A stretch of 64,000 nt of DNA from Patiria pectinifera (lineage: Eukaryota > Echinodermata > Asteroidea > Valvatida > Asterinidae). A model generated the notes under the pieces. That model did not search any database and had not been told where the DNA came from. It saw only the letters and a list, made by a program, of their open reading frames with translations. The stretch spans positions 18,304,197-18,368,196 of the forward strand of contig CM057149.1 of NCBI GenBank assembly GCA_029964075.1, given 5' to 3'. Shown here one piece after another: positions 45,001-63,194 of this stretch (position 1 is the first letter of the stretch; each line of letters starts with the position of its first letter). Position numbers and translations under genes: made by a program.

Positions 45001-48000
45001 GGGTTAGGTTTACTTGTATTTGCGGCAAAATGAAGAGAAACACCAAAGGGATTCATAGAAAAACCTTTGGGCTGAAAGAATTTTCTCAGTGTGAGTAAAA
45101 ATGAGTTTTTTTCACAGGTTTTTTAACTACACGAAAACAAAAGAATGTCCACACTAGGTATGTAACGTGCATGCGTCTGTGGGTGTGTGTGTTATACACG
45201 AAATTGCGCCTAAAATGATTGTCCGAACCTTTTTACATGGGTGGTTTGCTGAGAGAGAATAAAAAAGACTGGTTTCCAGTGTCTTCATATTACGCTATAG
45301 ATATGGAAAGAAGGAACAGGATCCAGTCTTTTATTCTTCTTTATTATTAATTGTATGAGTATTTTCATTTTTGAATTATGCACAAGACAGTGTCTCATAT
45401 AGCAAGTTATCGCATTTTCGACGCTGAGGGCGCGGGGTATTTACGAGTCCACACCCATTCAGTTACGAAATCGTCACACGCACGGCTCAAAATGTTATCA
45501 CGGATAAAAAGTCACAACTCACATATTAAATTGTTGGCCTGAAAAGAAACTACGTGAGAATGTATGGGGGTCTACTTTTTACAATGTCGATTATGATAAA
45601 AGCGAGCATTTTTTTGACAGCCCCATTTTCCTTCCATTTCCAGTGCACGGTCAATGGGGCGAGTGGTCTCTGTGGAGTGAGTGTAGCGCCACCTGCGGTG
45701 ACACAATGGCCAGGTTTCGTGAGTGCGATTCGCCCAGCCCACAATTTGAGGGGAACCCGTGCGTCGGAGAGAGCAGAGAGGTGCAGTGGTGCAACGATAA
45801 GAGGCACTGCCCGAGTAAGTTTGGAAAACAACACATGAAGAAATTGTAAACCAGTCGGCCGTACGTTTTAACCCTAAAACTAGTAAGAGGACCGGGGAGG
45901 AATCCGCCACCCCCCCCCCTCCCCCTCCAAACTTATTCCACGATACCGTTACTTTTTTTAGCCTCGAGTCTTGCGCATCTTTTGATACCACAAGCATAAA
46001 TTTTCCAGTGAAAACTGAATTTCCCCAAATACGTAGTGTACACAAAGCAGAATTACCACTGGTGCATATGAATAATTAATTAGCCATAATTCCAAAACCC
46101 TTTGACGTATAGTCATGAAATGTCTTGGTATGTTTATATTAAGTTGTTTCATGCATGTACCGAGTTTTGTAATTTTTCGTCACTCGATGGCCAAGATCTG
46201 AAGGGGGCGGAATCCGCCCTCTCTCCCCCCCCCCCCCACCGGCTGTGAGATGGCCAAAATAACCCGGCCCTTTAACACGTATTAATTTTGCATGTGATCC
46301 TTCCCCTTCCCTTCCCCCACATCTCCCCCATCCCCCATTCAGACTTCTGGTTGCGAAGTGAGGGCGAGTGAAAGAACAAATCAATAAAATAATAAATACA
46401 TTTTTAAATAGACAACTTTTTGCCATGTTATTTACGTTGGATACTTATGTAAATTTTGGTTTGTTTTTGGTGCTACGAAACTGTGTTGACTGTTAGGTGT
46501 TTTAACATTAAGTTTGGCATTTTTTTCAAAGTCTATTGTAATTTGGTCTTCTGGTTTTTTTTAATGATGGCTGTTCTTTATTTGGCAAGAATCAGTTTGC
46601 GAAAATCAATCAAGCAAGTAAACAAAACACTACGACTCCGATGTAGCTGACGGTAGGTTTTGTATCATTGGTTTCCACATCTTTGCGTTCTCTTCTCTTT
46701 AGTCAACCATGCGAAATTCAACCAAGACAATAGTTCGTTTCTGTGGTACATCGTAAATGTGCTGGGTACATGTGTGAAGGTTAATTTTTGAAGGCGTTTT
46801 TTTTTCTTGCTCTTTCCCTTTTCTTTTTAAGTTCATGGCGGTTGGAGGGAATGGTTAGACTGGTCCCCGTGCTCGGTTACCTGTGGACGCGATGGGGAAC
46901 GCAGTCGCATCCGTAAGTGCACGGCGCCAAGGCCTCGGTACGGCGGCCGTGACTGCATCGGCGACCAGACGGACATCCGGTCTTGCAAGGCAAACGCCCT
47001 CAACTGCCCAGGTCAGACCAGTTGGACAAATTTAGGATTTCTAAAAAGTTTTCGATCTCCCCGTTCTATTTCTGAGTTTCGCCCCGAAAAAAAAATTAGA
47101 TTTTGATTTTAAATTCCCATCTTTGTAGCAATACAAAAGTTAATCACACATTTTTGGACTGTTTACTTTACAACTTTCGAACTATTTACTTTATAACTTT
47201 TGAATTATTTGCAGCCCGACGGATAATTGAGGGGTATCTTTTGTGCGTTGTGCACGCACAAGCAACCCAGAATACGTCTTTAAGAGCGTATTATCAGATG
47301 GTTGAAAATATCCAAACATATTTCCCATAAGAAACATACAAATTGAAAATTCGTTAGAAGGAAGAATCTTATAGGCTACAGTTGAAGAACACGGATAGAA
47401 CAACCTTCAAGGGCCATGCACCGTAATTTTTTTGAATGGAATCCTTGGAAATGCAACTTTCTATCCCATTTAATCCTATTTCCAAATTTCGTTTTGCCAT
47501 TTTTAATGGGGTTTTGGTGCCTTTTTTTGGGGGGGGGGGTTGATGCTAATATATATTTCCATATTCATGAGCAAAAGTGTGATGTCATTTCAGGCAGAAA
47601 CCTCAATGTTACTGCAATTTTAGCACCAAAATTTGCCAGAATTTGTATATTTCATTGTCGTAAATTTCCTTTTCTTAGGTGATTTGATTCGCTGTTGTTG
47701 TATCAGTACATTGCAGTAAGTCGATGAGCAACCTTTTATCACAAATATTTTCGGCAAGCATATTTTTGGTTTCGTTATTTGAACAGAAAACCCCTAAACT
47801 GAACAGTGTTTTCCTGAAATGTCATCCTCAGTGATCATGAAAAGCATGGAAATGTTTTAATGTGTAAACATATTTTGCGTACATTTAAAAGGAGTAGAAA
47901 AATGCACGAAATATGTTCCTCAGAAAAATTTAATGCACGGCCCTTTAAAATATCCGCAGAGCACTCGGTGTTTTGGGGATTTTTTTACATCCATGGTTTT

Positions 48001-51000
48001 AAGTCTTGATAACGTAAGTTTCCTTTTTGTACTCCGCTAAAAGTACCGTATTAACAACATTTTTTTTTTCGATTGCAATTTTCCTAGCAACATAAAAGTC
48101 ATTCACTGGGACATTGAACATCAATAGAAATCCACCGACGTATTGTCATTGAATAATTTCTTCGTAAAATGCGAATTATTGACTGCGAGACAATAACTCG
48201 GCTCTCGCAGGCCGACTATCTGTGCACGAAACGAAAGCCCTTGTTTTCAGAGGGTTGAAGAAACCCAAAATGGGGTTTTCGTTTAAATACAAAATTCGTT
48301 AGAGGAGAAAAATCCATATTTTCGTTTGAAGAGCATGGGATATACATCTTTAAATAAATTCGGCTATCAAAACGGAACCATTAGCTTCGTAAAGCAGTAG
48401 ATATGAATTTGAATTTTGCCCTTGCAGTTGATGGCGGAGTCAGCGAGTGGGGTCAGTGGCGATGTCCGCCGGAATGCATAGGTGGAGGTGGAGGGTTGGC
48501 GCTGCGGTCGCGCTCATGCACCAACCCCGTACCGCGGTACGGAGGGAGGCAATGCCGAGAACGACTCAACGATATAAGAAACTGCTCTGATGTCATCGTC
48601 ATCTGCCCAGGTAACCCATTTTTGTTGTTCCATTAGGCCAAAAAAGTCTCCGGTTTCTGGTATGGAGCTTGCCCAAAAAGTGGTGCGGCGACGCGGCTTT
48701 TTTTTTTTTTTTTTTACCTGATTGTTTTGCTTTAAAATTAATGTCGGCTGATGACTGCAAATGGTGCCCGACTAAACTTAGTGCAAATATAAGGGAGTCC
48801 AGAGAGGCCACATAAAGCTTATTCTCGACCATAACCCAATCTAAAAACACGTTAAAATTGTGCAGCAGCAGGATTCCAGTCAAACCAGTGAGTTTGGCGG
48901 TTTTGAGACATCATCTTTCATTGAAAAAAAACTTTTTCATTTTGCCGACGCGCATGGCTACGGCGACGCGCGCGCATACCAGAAACCGGAGCCTTTTTTT
49001 GTTGCCTTATTTGGTTTTCCACTCATTAAAGTACCAACTGTAATCAAACGTGCGTGTGTCAGGAGCTCCCTGCAAGGTCATTGGTCAAGATGGTATGACG
49101 TCATAGGGCCAGGAGAGCCAGCATCGAGCATTGTGCTCAGAGATTTTCAACAGCTTTTTTGAAAAGAGCGAAAATCTGGCTAGCAAATTTGTATCACCCG
49201 TGTGTCTTTCCTTCTGAAGAGAGACTGTCCTATACAAAATACGCATTGCAACAGTAGTTTAATGTTGTCGACTTATATACCCAACGTTAAATATTAACCG
49301 ATTTTCCCACGATCGACAACTTTTACCTGAGTTATTGCAACAGTGTTGTGGGTATGGACCCAACCTCGTCCCCAGTGCTTACTTTATTTCCACACACCAG
49401 TGGCGTCGCCAAGGGGGGGCCAGGGGGGGCACGCCCCCCGAAAAGAAACCTGCCCCCCCCCCCCCCCCATCTGAGATTTGGGTTGGTAAAAAAATATATA
49501 TATATTCACCTAAGTGCCCCCCCATCAAATGCTGGTGCCCACCCTGTGCCCCCCCAGACTGAAAAGTCTGGCGACGCCACTGCCACACACGTTTCCAATA
49601 GTAAACCCTGGATAGGAAACTTTCTTCCTGTATCCTGATTCGATACCTCAATTGGCTAGAAATGGATTTTATCGTGTACTTGGTGTTGTTATTCAAAACG
49701 TGCAGTACGTGTTTTCGCGATCATTCGTCCACGCCTTCTCGAAAATACTCATTTACTTTCCAATTTGTTCATATTAATATAAAATGTGATACTGCATGTT
49801 GTTTCGATAAAATCGTAACAGTTTAATTGAATACATCGTGTTTTCGTAACTCACGCCATGCTCGCGCTGCGACGAATTGACTCTGTTTTTACCCCAGACA
49901 CCGTATACAAAAACAAGCGCTAATGTAACGCACATGCAGGCACCATACTAGTCCTCATTTGCATACGTGTTCAAAAATCGTGCACATGCAAATGATCCAA
50001 TACCAGGGTGAGAGAGCAGGTAGTGGTGGGCACGTATTGCTCGACATTCTGGGGACGAGGTTGGGTATGGACCTTATTCATGAGAAAGCCATTTTGGTCG
50101 TGTTCCCTAAATGTATTGTATAAATTATCACCTGTTGAATGGGATAGTGCCAGACTATTTATGGATTGTAGCCTCACTTTAATTTTTTTTTTTTAATGTG
50201 GCTTAAAACTTTAGGGTGTGTTTAATCACCGATTTTAAATTATTCATCAATACAGACTGGTATTAATTTGTAATTAACTTTTTGCCATTACTTTCATTTC
50301 TATTTGCAAGATCCAAAAATGAAGATTTTACCTCGCTTTCAATTCAATATGGCCGATTCGTGAATAAAACCCACGGAATAATAATTTTCCCAACTTTTGT
50401 TGTTTTTTTTGCATTATGCAAGCAAAAAAAAAAATTCTTCATGATTTCATTTCACGGTATGTGCCGCCCGTGGTCGAATAAGAAATAATCTCTCTTTGTC
50501 GACCATTTTACAAGGGAAAAACTCGTTTTCTGTTCTTGATTTTCAGTTGACGGTATGTGGAACACGTGGTCACCCTGGAACGACTGCTCGTCGACCTGTG
50601 GGAAGGCCAGCTTCAAAACCCGCACGCGGCAGTGCGACAATCCGCCACCGCAGAACGGAGGGCTCAAATGCCAGGGGGAGAAATTCGAGAACAAAAACTG
50701 CAAAAAGGACCCCTGCCCGGACGATGGGGACTCATCCTGTAAGCAATTATTTGCTCAGTACCCAGTTACCCTGGAACTAAGGGTACTGGTTCAGGCTAAT
50801 TTTTGTAGCGTCTTGATAGGACGGTTGGCCCTTGCCAACTTTTGGGAGCGAGGAAACTGTTTGGTTTGTTTTTTAATTAAACAGCCTTATGCAAGAGGAT
50901 TTGTTTTCATGTGCGTAGTTTGAGCATCTTTTAGTTGAAGTTGTCACATTTTTAAAAAACTTTATCGACATTGATCAAACAAATTTGCAATCTGTGGTAT

Positions 51001-52606
51001 TTTGAATGGACAGACTGTATTCGGAATTTTTCTGGTATTATGCTAAATACTTTCACGGTGAGAAAACTTTCCAACCCATCTTTGTCCTTATAGCCCATTT
51101 TCGTCTTCTTTTATCCAAAATTATAACAAATGGGGGAACATCAAAACTGCGTACATATTACAGTTTTTGTTCCACGTTCCTGCTCGTATCAATTTGGACT
51201 CAATATTAAAAGAAAACTATCTTTTTACAGATCCCGGGCCAGCCGACTCATCCGTAGAGGTAAGAGATTAAGAAAACTTACAATATTTGATTATATAAAC
51301 ATTGTATATTATTATCCAGCACAACGTTTTTCAGGGGTAATAAATGGAACAAAAATACCAGAAAATCATAACGACAAATTAAAAACAACAATTTTACCTA
51401 AATCATTAAGAAATGACCCAAAGATTATGAAAAAAAGAACCAAGATATGGTATTGTTTGCAATGTAGCTAAAATATACTGAGTAAACAGCCGTTGACAAT
51501 ATTTTTCTTTAAGAAATGTACATATATGTATTATTTGGTGTGACTTACGGTGTTTCTTTTACACGGATTATGTGCCGTGATTTCGATAAAATGATGTAAT
51601 TTAGTTGCCTTTATATAATGTTGCTATAAATGAAAATACAGTGATATACCGACAACGGCCAATTCTAGCAAAGCTCTTATGACCTTATGACCCATCCCAA
51701 ATTCGGCGTGGGCCCTTTGTTATCTTAACAACTGTCACAAAAATAAGACGCTCCTTTCGTGCATGGATATCGTGTGTTCTTATGTGGAAGGACAGACTCA
51801 AGATTGAATGCGTCATTAGATTTTGATAATTAAAATATCCAATCGTTTCTTGTCAGCATTTCAGAAGTCCAGCCTGTAAAATGGCTTACTTTTTAGTAAT
51901 GTGCCTCTCACTCCACGCTGCAATACTTTTTTGTGTTCTGCAACCAACTATAGTCACCGACCGTAATGCACATACGTCAGTTGGTAACATAATGGTTCTC
52001 GGACTTTATACTCTCCTCTAAAACAAAAATCCCTAGTACCATAAATCGGAAAAAGCCAAAATTTATCTTTGATACTTAAGCCTTGATTAAACTCAATTTT
52101 AGAGAGAAAAATCTTTTTTGAGGGGGAAAAAACAAATGATTATATCAAGCTTTGAACCAATGACGTCCAGTATATGTATACATATCCAAATCCTTAACCA
52201 TGTCATCAAGTTTTCTCAAATTGCATGATTACATCATACACATCACTTGATATCGTACACATGGCTTTACTTGGTTGTAGATGAAAAATGTCCCTCCATG
52301 CTGACTGCGGGGCTTGCCCCTTACTACACAGCATTTCTTTGAATAGTGCTTAAAACTTCTTCATCTTTTCAATGAAAGAGGGTAAAAATCGTTGTCCATG
52401 CAGTGAAAAAAAACATGGAATAAAATGTCATTTCCCGCGTTTTTTTGCCGCATTTGCAGGGAGGGTCCACTCCGCCATGTGACGATGAAGATTACCCGTC
52501 TTCGACGGGAGAGGGCGGTAGTGGCTGCCGGGATCCTACCGACGGTAGCGGTAATGACGTCGACAACGGCGAAATATCCGTCGAGAGTTTGGATTACTAT
52601 GAATGA
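38997..52606 (+). CDS. properdin-like protein gene C, complete
   Basis: Nine exons (38997-39060, 42838-43092, 44306-44482, 45644-45814, 46832-47011, 48428-48610, 50547-50738, 51231-51259, 52460-52606) join without a break into 1398 nt, 465 residues. Order: signal peptide (1-21), TB-like six-cysteine domain (about 24-80) with an acidic linker, TSP1 modules at about 107-165, 166-222, 223-282, 283-343 and 344-407, and an acidic Gly/Ser-rich tail (408-465). Human properdin is 469 residues with the same order, a TB-like domain then six TSP1 modules and an acidic end. Properdin oligomerises and stabilises the alternative-pathway C3 convertase; that role here is inferred. W-x-x-W motifs suggest C-mannosylation, and CSVTCG or CSxTCG in modules 1, 2, 3 and 5 suggests O-fucosylation. 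All TSP1 introns are phase 1. Introns host at least six transposon copies. Exon limits are set by eye. Confidence 0.82.
39546..39688. mobile_element. short MITE with AAGCCCGATTCATACTTC ends
   Basis: AAGCCCGATTCATACTTC and the inverted GAAGTATGAACCGGGCTT bound about 143 bp in intron 1 of gene C. Internal GCGAAG/CTTCGC motifs also pair. Confidence 0.65.
40679..41185. mobile_element. MITE with 10-bp target duplication, copy 2 (inverted)
   Basis: It is the reverse-orientation homologue of 37477-38156. It is flanked by GATCGGCCCT and GATCGGCCAG, 8 of 10 matching, so it is probably an older insertion. It lies in intron 1 of gene C. Confidence 0.75.
41485..42007. mobile_element. MITE with CCATCATTTG ends, copy B
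   Basis: The left end TTAAAGCCAGGGTCCATCA and the right end AATGATGGACTATACCTTTAA bound about 520 bp, matching 25014-25529 in order and length. It lies in intron 1 of gene C. Confidence 0.75.
42838..43092 (+). CDS. exon 2 of gene C: TB-like domain
   Basis: Acceptor AGCACAAG, donor G|GTACGT, 255 nt, phase 1-1. It carries [31 protein letters not shown] and GKRCAAAC: the six cysteines, GKC and CC of properdin's TB-like domain. About 18 of the framework positions match gene A's exon at 3946 (CFR-R-P-G-RGKC, CC-LG--GWS-K--GKRC--AC). A hydrophilic linker with EYEEDQ ends the exon. Confidence 0.85.
43100..44300. other. intron 2 of gene C, no recognised repeat
   Basis: AT-rich sequence. A near-palindrome around 43745-43775 repeats TAAATACCATAGAC / GTCTATGGTAAATAC. 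No exon was seen. Confidence 0.4.
44306..44482 (+). CDS. exon 3 of gene C: TSP1 module 1
   Basis: Acceptor TTTTAACAG, donor CCCG|GTAAAG, 177 nt, phase 1-1. It encodes [34 protein letters not shown] and [11 protein letters not shown]. Intact CSVTCG and W-x-x-W. Confidence 0.9.
45644..45814 (+). CDS. exon 4 of gene C: TSP1 module 2
   Basis: Acceptor CCATTTCCAG, donor CCGA|GTAAGT, 171 nt, phase 1-1. It encodes [37 protein letters not shown] and [10 protein letters not shown]. Confidence 0.9.
46832..47011 (+). CDS. exon 5 of gene C: TSP1 module 3
   Basis: Acceptor TTCTTTTTAAG, donor CCAG|GTCAGA, 180 nt, phase 1-1. It encodes [37 protein letters not shown] and [11 protein letters not shown]. It is too short, with its flanks, to show as a long open frame, and is recognised from the module pattern. 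Confidence 0.88.
47409..47946. mobile_element. MITE, AAGGGCC-ended family, copy 2
   Basis: AAGGGCCATGCA and the inverted TGCACGGCCCTT bound about 538 bp in intron 5 of gene C. It is homologous in inverse orientation to 7989-8597. Confidence 0.65.
48428..48610 (+). CDS. exon 6 of gene C: TSP1 module 4 (variant)
   Basis: Acceptor CCCTTGCAG, donor CCAG|GTAACC, 183 nt, phase 1-1. It encodes [38 protein letters not shown] and VICP. The first tryptophan and the CSxTCG turn are replaced (GGVSEW, CPPECIG), so this module probably lacks O-fucosylation. Confidence 0.88.
48636..49006. mobile_element. PIF/Harbinger-like MITE, copy 2
   Basis: It begins GGCCAAAAAAGTCTCCGG and ends CCGGAGCCTTTTTTTGTTGCC, flanked by TTA on both sides. 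It lies only 25 bp after the splice donor of exon 6 of gene C. Confidence 0.82.
49361..50063. mobile_element. MITE with 10-bp target duplication, copy 3
   Basis: CAACCTCGTCCCCAG ... CTGGGGACGAGGTTG, flanked by identical GGTATGGACC at 49351-49360 and 50064-50073. It contains the nested hAT element at 49398-49582. Intron 6 of gene C. Confidence 0.88.
49398..49582. mobile_element. nested non-autonomous hAT element
   Basis: CAGTGGCGTCGCCAAGG and the inverted CTGGCGACGCCACTG bound 185 bp, flanked by CCACACAC on both sides (49390-49397, 49583-49590). The 8-bp duplication and CAGTGGCG terminus fit hAT. Confidence 0.88.
50074..50370. repeat. intron 6 segment homologous to 6880-7215 of gene A
   Basis: It is the partner of the segment downstream of gene A. 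The homology appears to continue to the left of the MITE (GTGGG(T/C)AT), so the MITE inserted into an already shared sequence. Confidence 0.55.
50547..50738 (+). CDS. exon 7 of gene C: TSP1 module 5
   Basis: Acceptor TTGATTTTCAG, donor TCCT|GTAAGC, 192 nt, phase 1-1. It encodes [37 protein letters not shown] and NCKKDPCP, followed by an acidic DDGDSS start of the tail. Confidence 0.9.
51231..51259 (+). CDS. exon 8 of gene C: 29-nt linker exon
   Basis: Acceptor CTTTTTACAG and donor GAG|GTAAGA, encoding [10 protein letters not shown] and shifting from phase 1 to phase 0, the phase required by exon 9. It is small, but both splice sites are strong. Confidence 0.65.
52460..52606 (+). CDS. exon 9 of gene C: acidic C-terminal tail and stop
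   Basis: Acceptor GCATTTGCAG. The frame gives [20 protein letters not shown], then [20 protein letters not shown] and TGA. It is strongly acidic, comparable in charge to the short acidic end of human properdin. Two cysteines may pair with each other. Confidence 0.7.
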   Translation, partial: GGSTPPCDDEDYPSSTGEGGSGCRDPTDGSGNDVDNGEISVESLDYYE

Positions 52607-53207
52607 ATGGTGACAGTATATAAGGCAGAGGTATCTTGAGGTGTGTGGAACAAATTAAAGTAGCTCCCGCAGCTCTTTTCATTTTGAAAAAAAAAACACC
52701 TTAAATTGTTAAAACGTCCTTCGCGTCACCTTCGAAATTGAAGCCGCAACGTACTACAGAAATATCCAGGATCGGGAATAGATACCAATTATTAAGATGT
52801 ATCCAAAATTAAGATAACCACCTTGCACTGTTTCATGAGCACTTCGCGGTTGTGATGAAACAAATGCATTTGTTTTTACAGCAATGAAATCACTGTAACA
52901 TTTATACATTTTGCGGAACCTTGATTTTCTAAAGGGGGGGGGCGGTTCGGGGCGTTGAATTCGAACATTTTCCAAGAGGTTAGAGTGGCCTCAAGCAAGA
53001 AACCATAGTGATTGTTGATGTCATTTAGGGAACATCATTGATCGGTCGGGTATGTTAGAGTCCGCGACTGATGTGAATCTCCTTTAAATTGTATTTCTCT
53101 TCTTCTGTCTTAGGTTTGATTAATATAACTTGTCCTAACTTTTCAAATGAACCACGAAGGGAAACTGACCAGGTGTCTACTTTGTAAAGTCTACTTTGTT
53201 GATTATA

Positions 53208-53213
53208 AATAAA
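53208..53213 (+). terminator. candidate polyadenylation signal of gene C
   Basis: AATAAA about 600 bp after the TGA. The variant AATTAAA near 52651 is closer and is an alternative. Confidence 0.35.
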
Positions 53214-53219
53214 GATCAG

Positions 53220-54730
53220 TCAGTACAGACACATGTGTCTGCCTTACTGTTTGTTATTGTTGAGTGAGCCATGGTATGCTGTGTGCGAGAGATTGTTTTT
53301 GCATTCAGTAGGGGACGTTGAACAATGGAGGACAATAGGGTCCACAATTCTCGAAGGTCCACAATTGACAGTTGTGCACAAAACATATATGGGAGGCCGT
53401 CCTAAAAAGTTGAAGTACTGATTCTTCCTTTTTTATAAACAGTGCCCCCTATCAGAAGATGGTGCGAACCACCGTCCCCCCGGACAGAATACGAACAGGC
53501 AGGGAATTTCTTAAAAGATGCTAGAACGTGATGAGGAATATGTAATGTTTGCCCATTAATGAAATTGAATGCCTGATCGACCCCTTACTGCTGGTTCAGA
53601 CGAAATTGAATAAAAAATACGACCCTTTTAATTCGAATGCATCTTTTACAGCGACAAGTGAAGCTAAAAGACGATAGAATATTCGGATAGTGAAATTGAA
53701 TGATTCTTTTTAATTGTCGAATGACGATCTGTGTGATCTTTCAATTTCAATCTAAACTGAATGAACTAAGCGTTAAATTGAATTGGCCGGAAAAATCTAT
53801 ATTTTGTATTGCTGATTATTGGGGTTCAAGTTCACCTCCAAAAAAGAGGGGTCCAGCTTTCCCCATTCCCGGGTCACTGCTCATCTCAAAATTGTTCTAA
53901 TTCCCCGATCTCTCTCAATATTGCTCACCTGATTTAATTTCTTTTGTCGTCAGTGAAAAACCATAAAAAATTTCATTGTCTGATTTTGCTATATAAGTTT
54001 TTATTGATTGTTTTGGATTTTGATTTGTTTATTTTCCACATGAAGTTGCTCGAATAATGCCCTGAATGGGCCATACGAGAGAAGCTCTCTTCAGATTAAA
54101 AACAAAATATACAAATCATCAACAGCGACCTCTATCGCCTAATAATTTCTTGGAACATGATATATTTTGCATGGGGATTGTTTACATACAATTACCCAAA
54201 TATATTTCGATCCGTTGCATTGTCTGAACGCAACTTGATTGAATTTGCACAATTTAAGGATATCAACACGTTTATTTAAAATATTAAGTCATGACGAACT
54301 GTAGCTTTTGAATGGTTTCAAATCACTATTATTAATGATAACCCATTAAAAAAATAGTCTATTCCAGTCCATTCAGCACGCGAATCGTTTGGGCGCTTTT
54401 CAAGCCGCAATGGGCGCTCCAAGTGTCCAACGTCTGCTGTTGCGTTGTGCACATGGGAGCACAAATTGGGCTACTGGAACCAAATAGTAGGTCACATGTG
54501 TTTTGTGTGTACACAAATGTACGTGCGCCACACACTGCACAGACTAGCTACACAGTACGCAAAGAGATTAGACGTGACATGCCCCGTGTGTTGTGTAGTA
54601 TGTACGAATGACAGCTATACTTATTCGGCACAGTCACTAGCTGTTCATTAGTTGATTTCTTCAGCATCAGCTGGCATAATAATCTTCTGCGATTCCGAGG
54701 CCTTTGTGGGATTCATATTTTTTTTTCTCA
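53220..54730. other. intergenic region between gene C and CAMK1
   Basis: No exon or clear transposon recognised. The CAMK1 promoter or an upstream non-coding exon probably lies here or just left of 54732; no TATA box stands out. Confidence 0.4.
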
Positions 54731-54792
54731 GACTTTTGTTGCCGTTGCTTCCAGTACCATACCAGGACTTAGCAGAACGAACGGCAGACATC

Positions 54793-62788
<7,996 letters not shown>

Positions 62789-62992
62789 GTAAGTATTCAC
62801 TCATTCCATCTTACTTACTAATAAGGTTTCTCAAAGTCTAATGGACTCCGTTCGTGAACAAGAGAGGGCGTATTTCTTACCATCTTTGACAGCTCAATGG
62901 ACGGGACACACCGCGTGCCCATACTGGTTTGCGTGCGTAAAGTGCAGAGTGCACGACTAATTGTGCACTGTAAGCAATAGCTTCTTTGCTTT

Positions 62993-63190
62993 GAATAATA
63001 ACAATAATAATAACAGGTTTTTGTATAGCGCTTTTAACTAAGATCAAAGCGCTTCACAAATGAACATCATTGAAGCGTCACCGTCAGGCGTCGTCGGCAG
63101 TGAATTGGAATGTCTCTCCCAGTGGTCTCCCCCAACTCTCCCTTCCTTGCCGTTTAGCGGGTACCTGTGCATGGTGCCCATAGGAGGTTT
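62993..63190. repeat. SINE-like fragment with TATAGCGC palindrome
   Basis: An (AAT)n tract is followed by TTGTATAGCGCTTTT and AAAGCGCTTCACAAATG, then a body with CAGTGGTCTCCCCCAACTC. It is related to 11628-11705. Confidence 0.55.
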
Positions 63191-63194
63191 TGGG

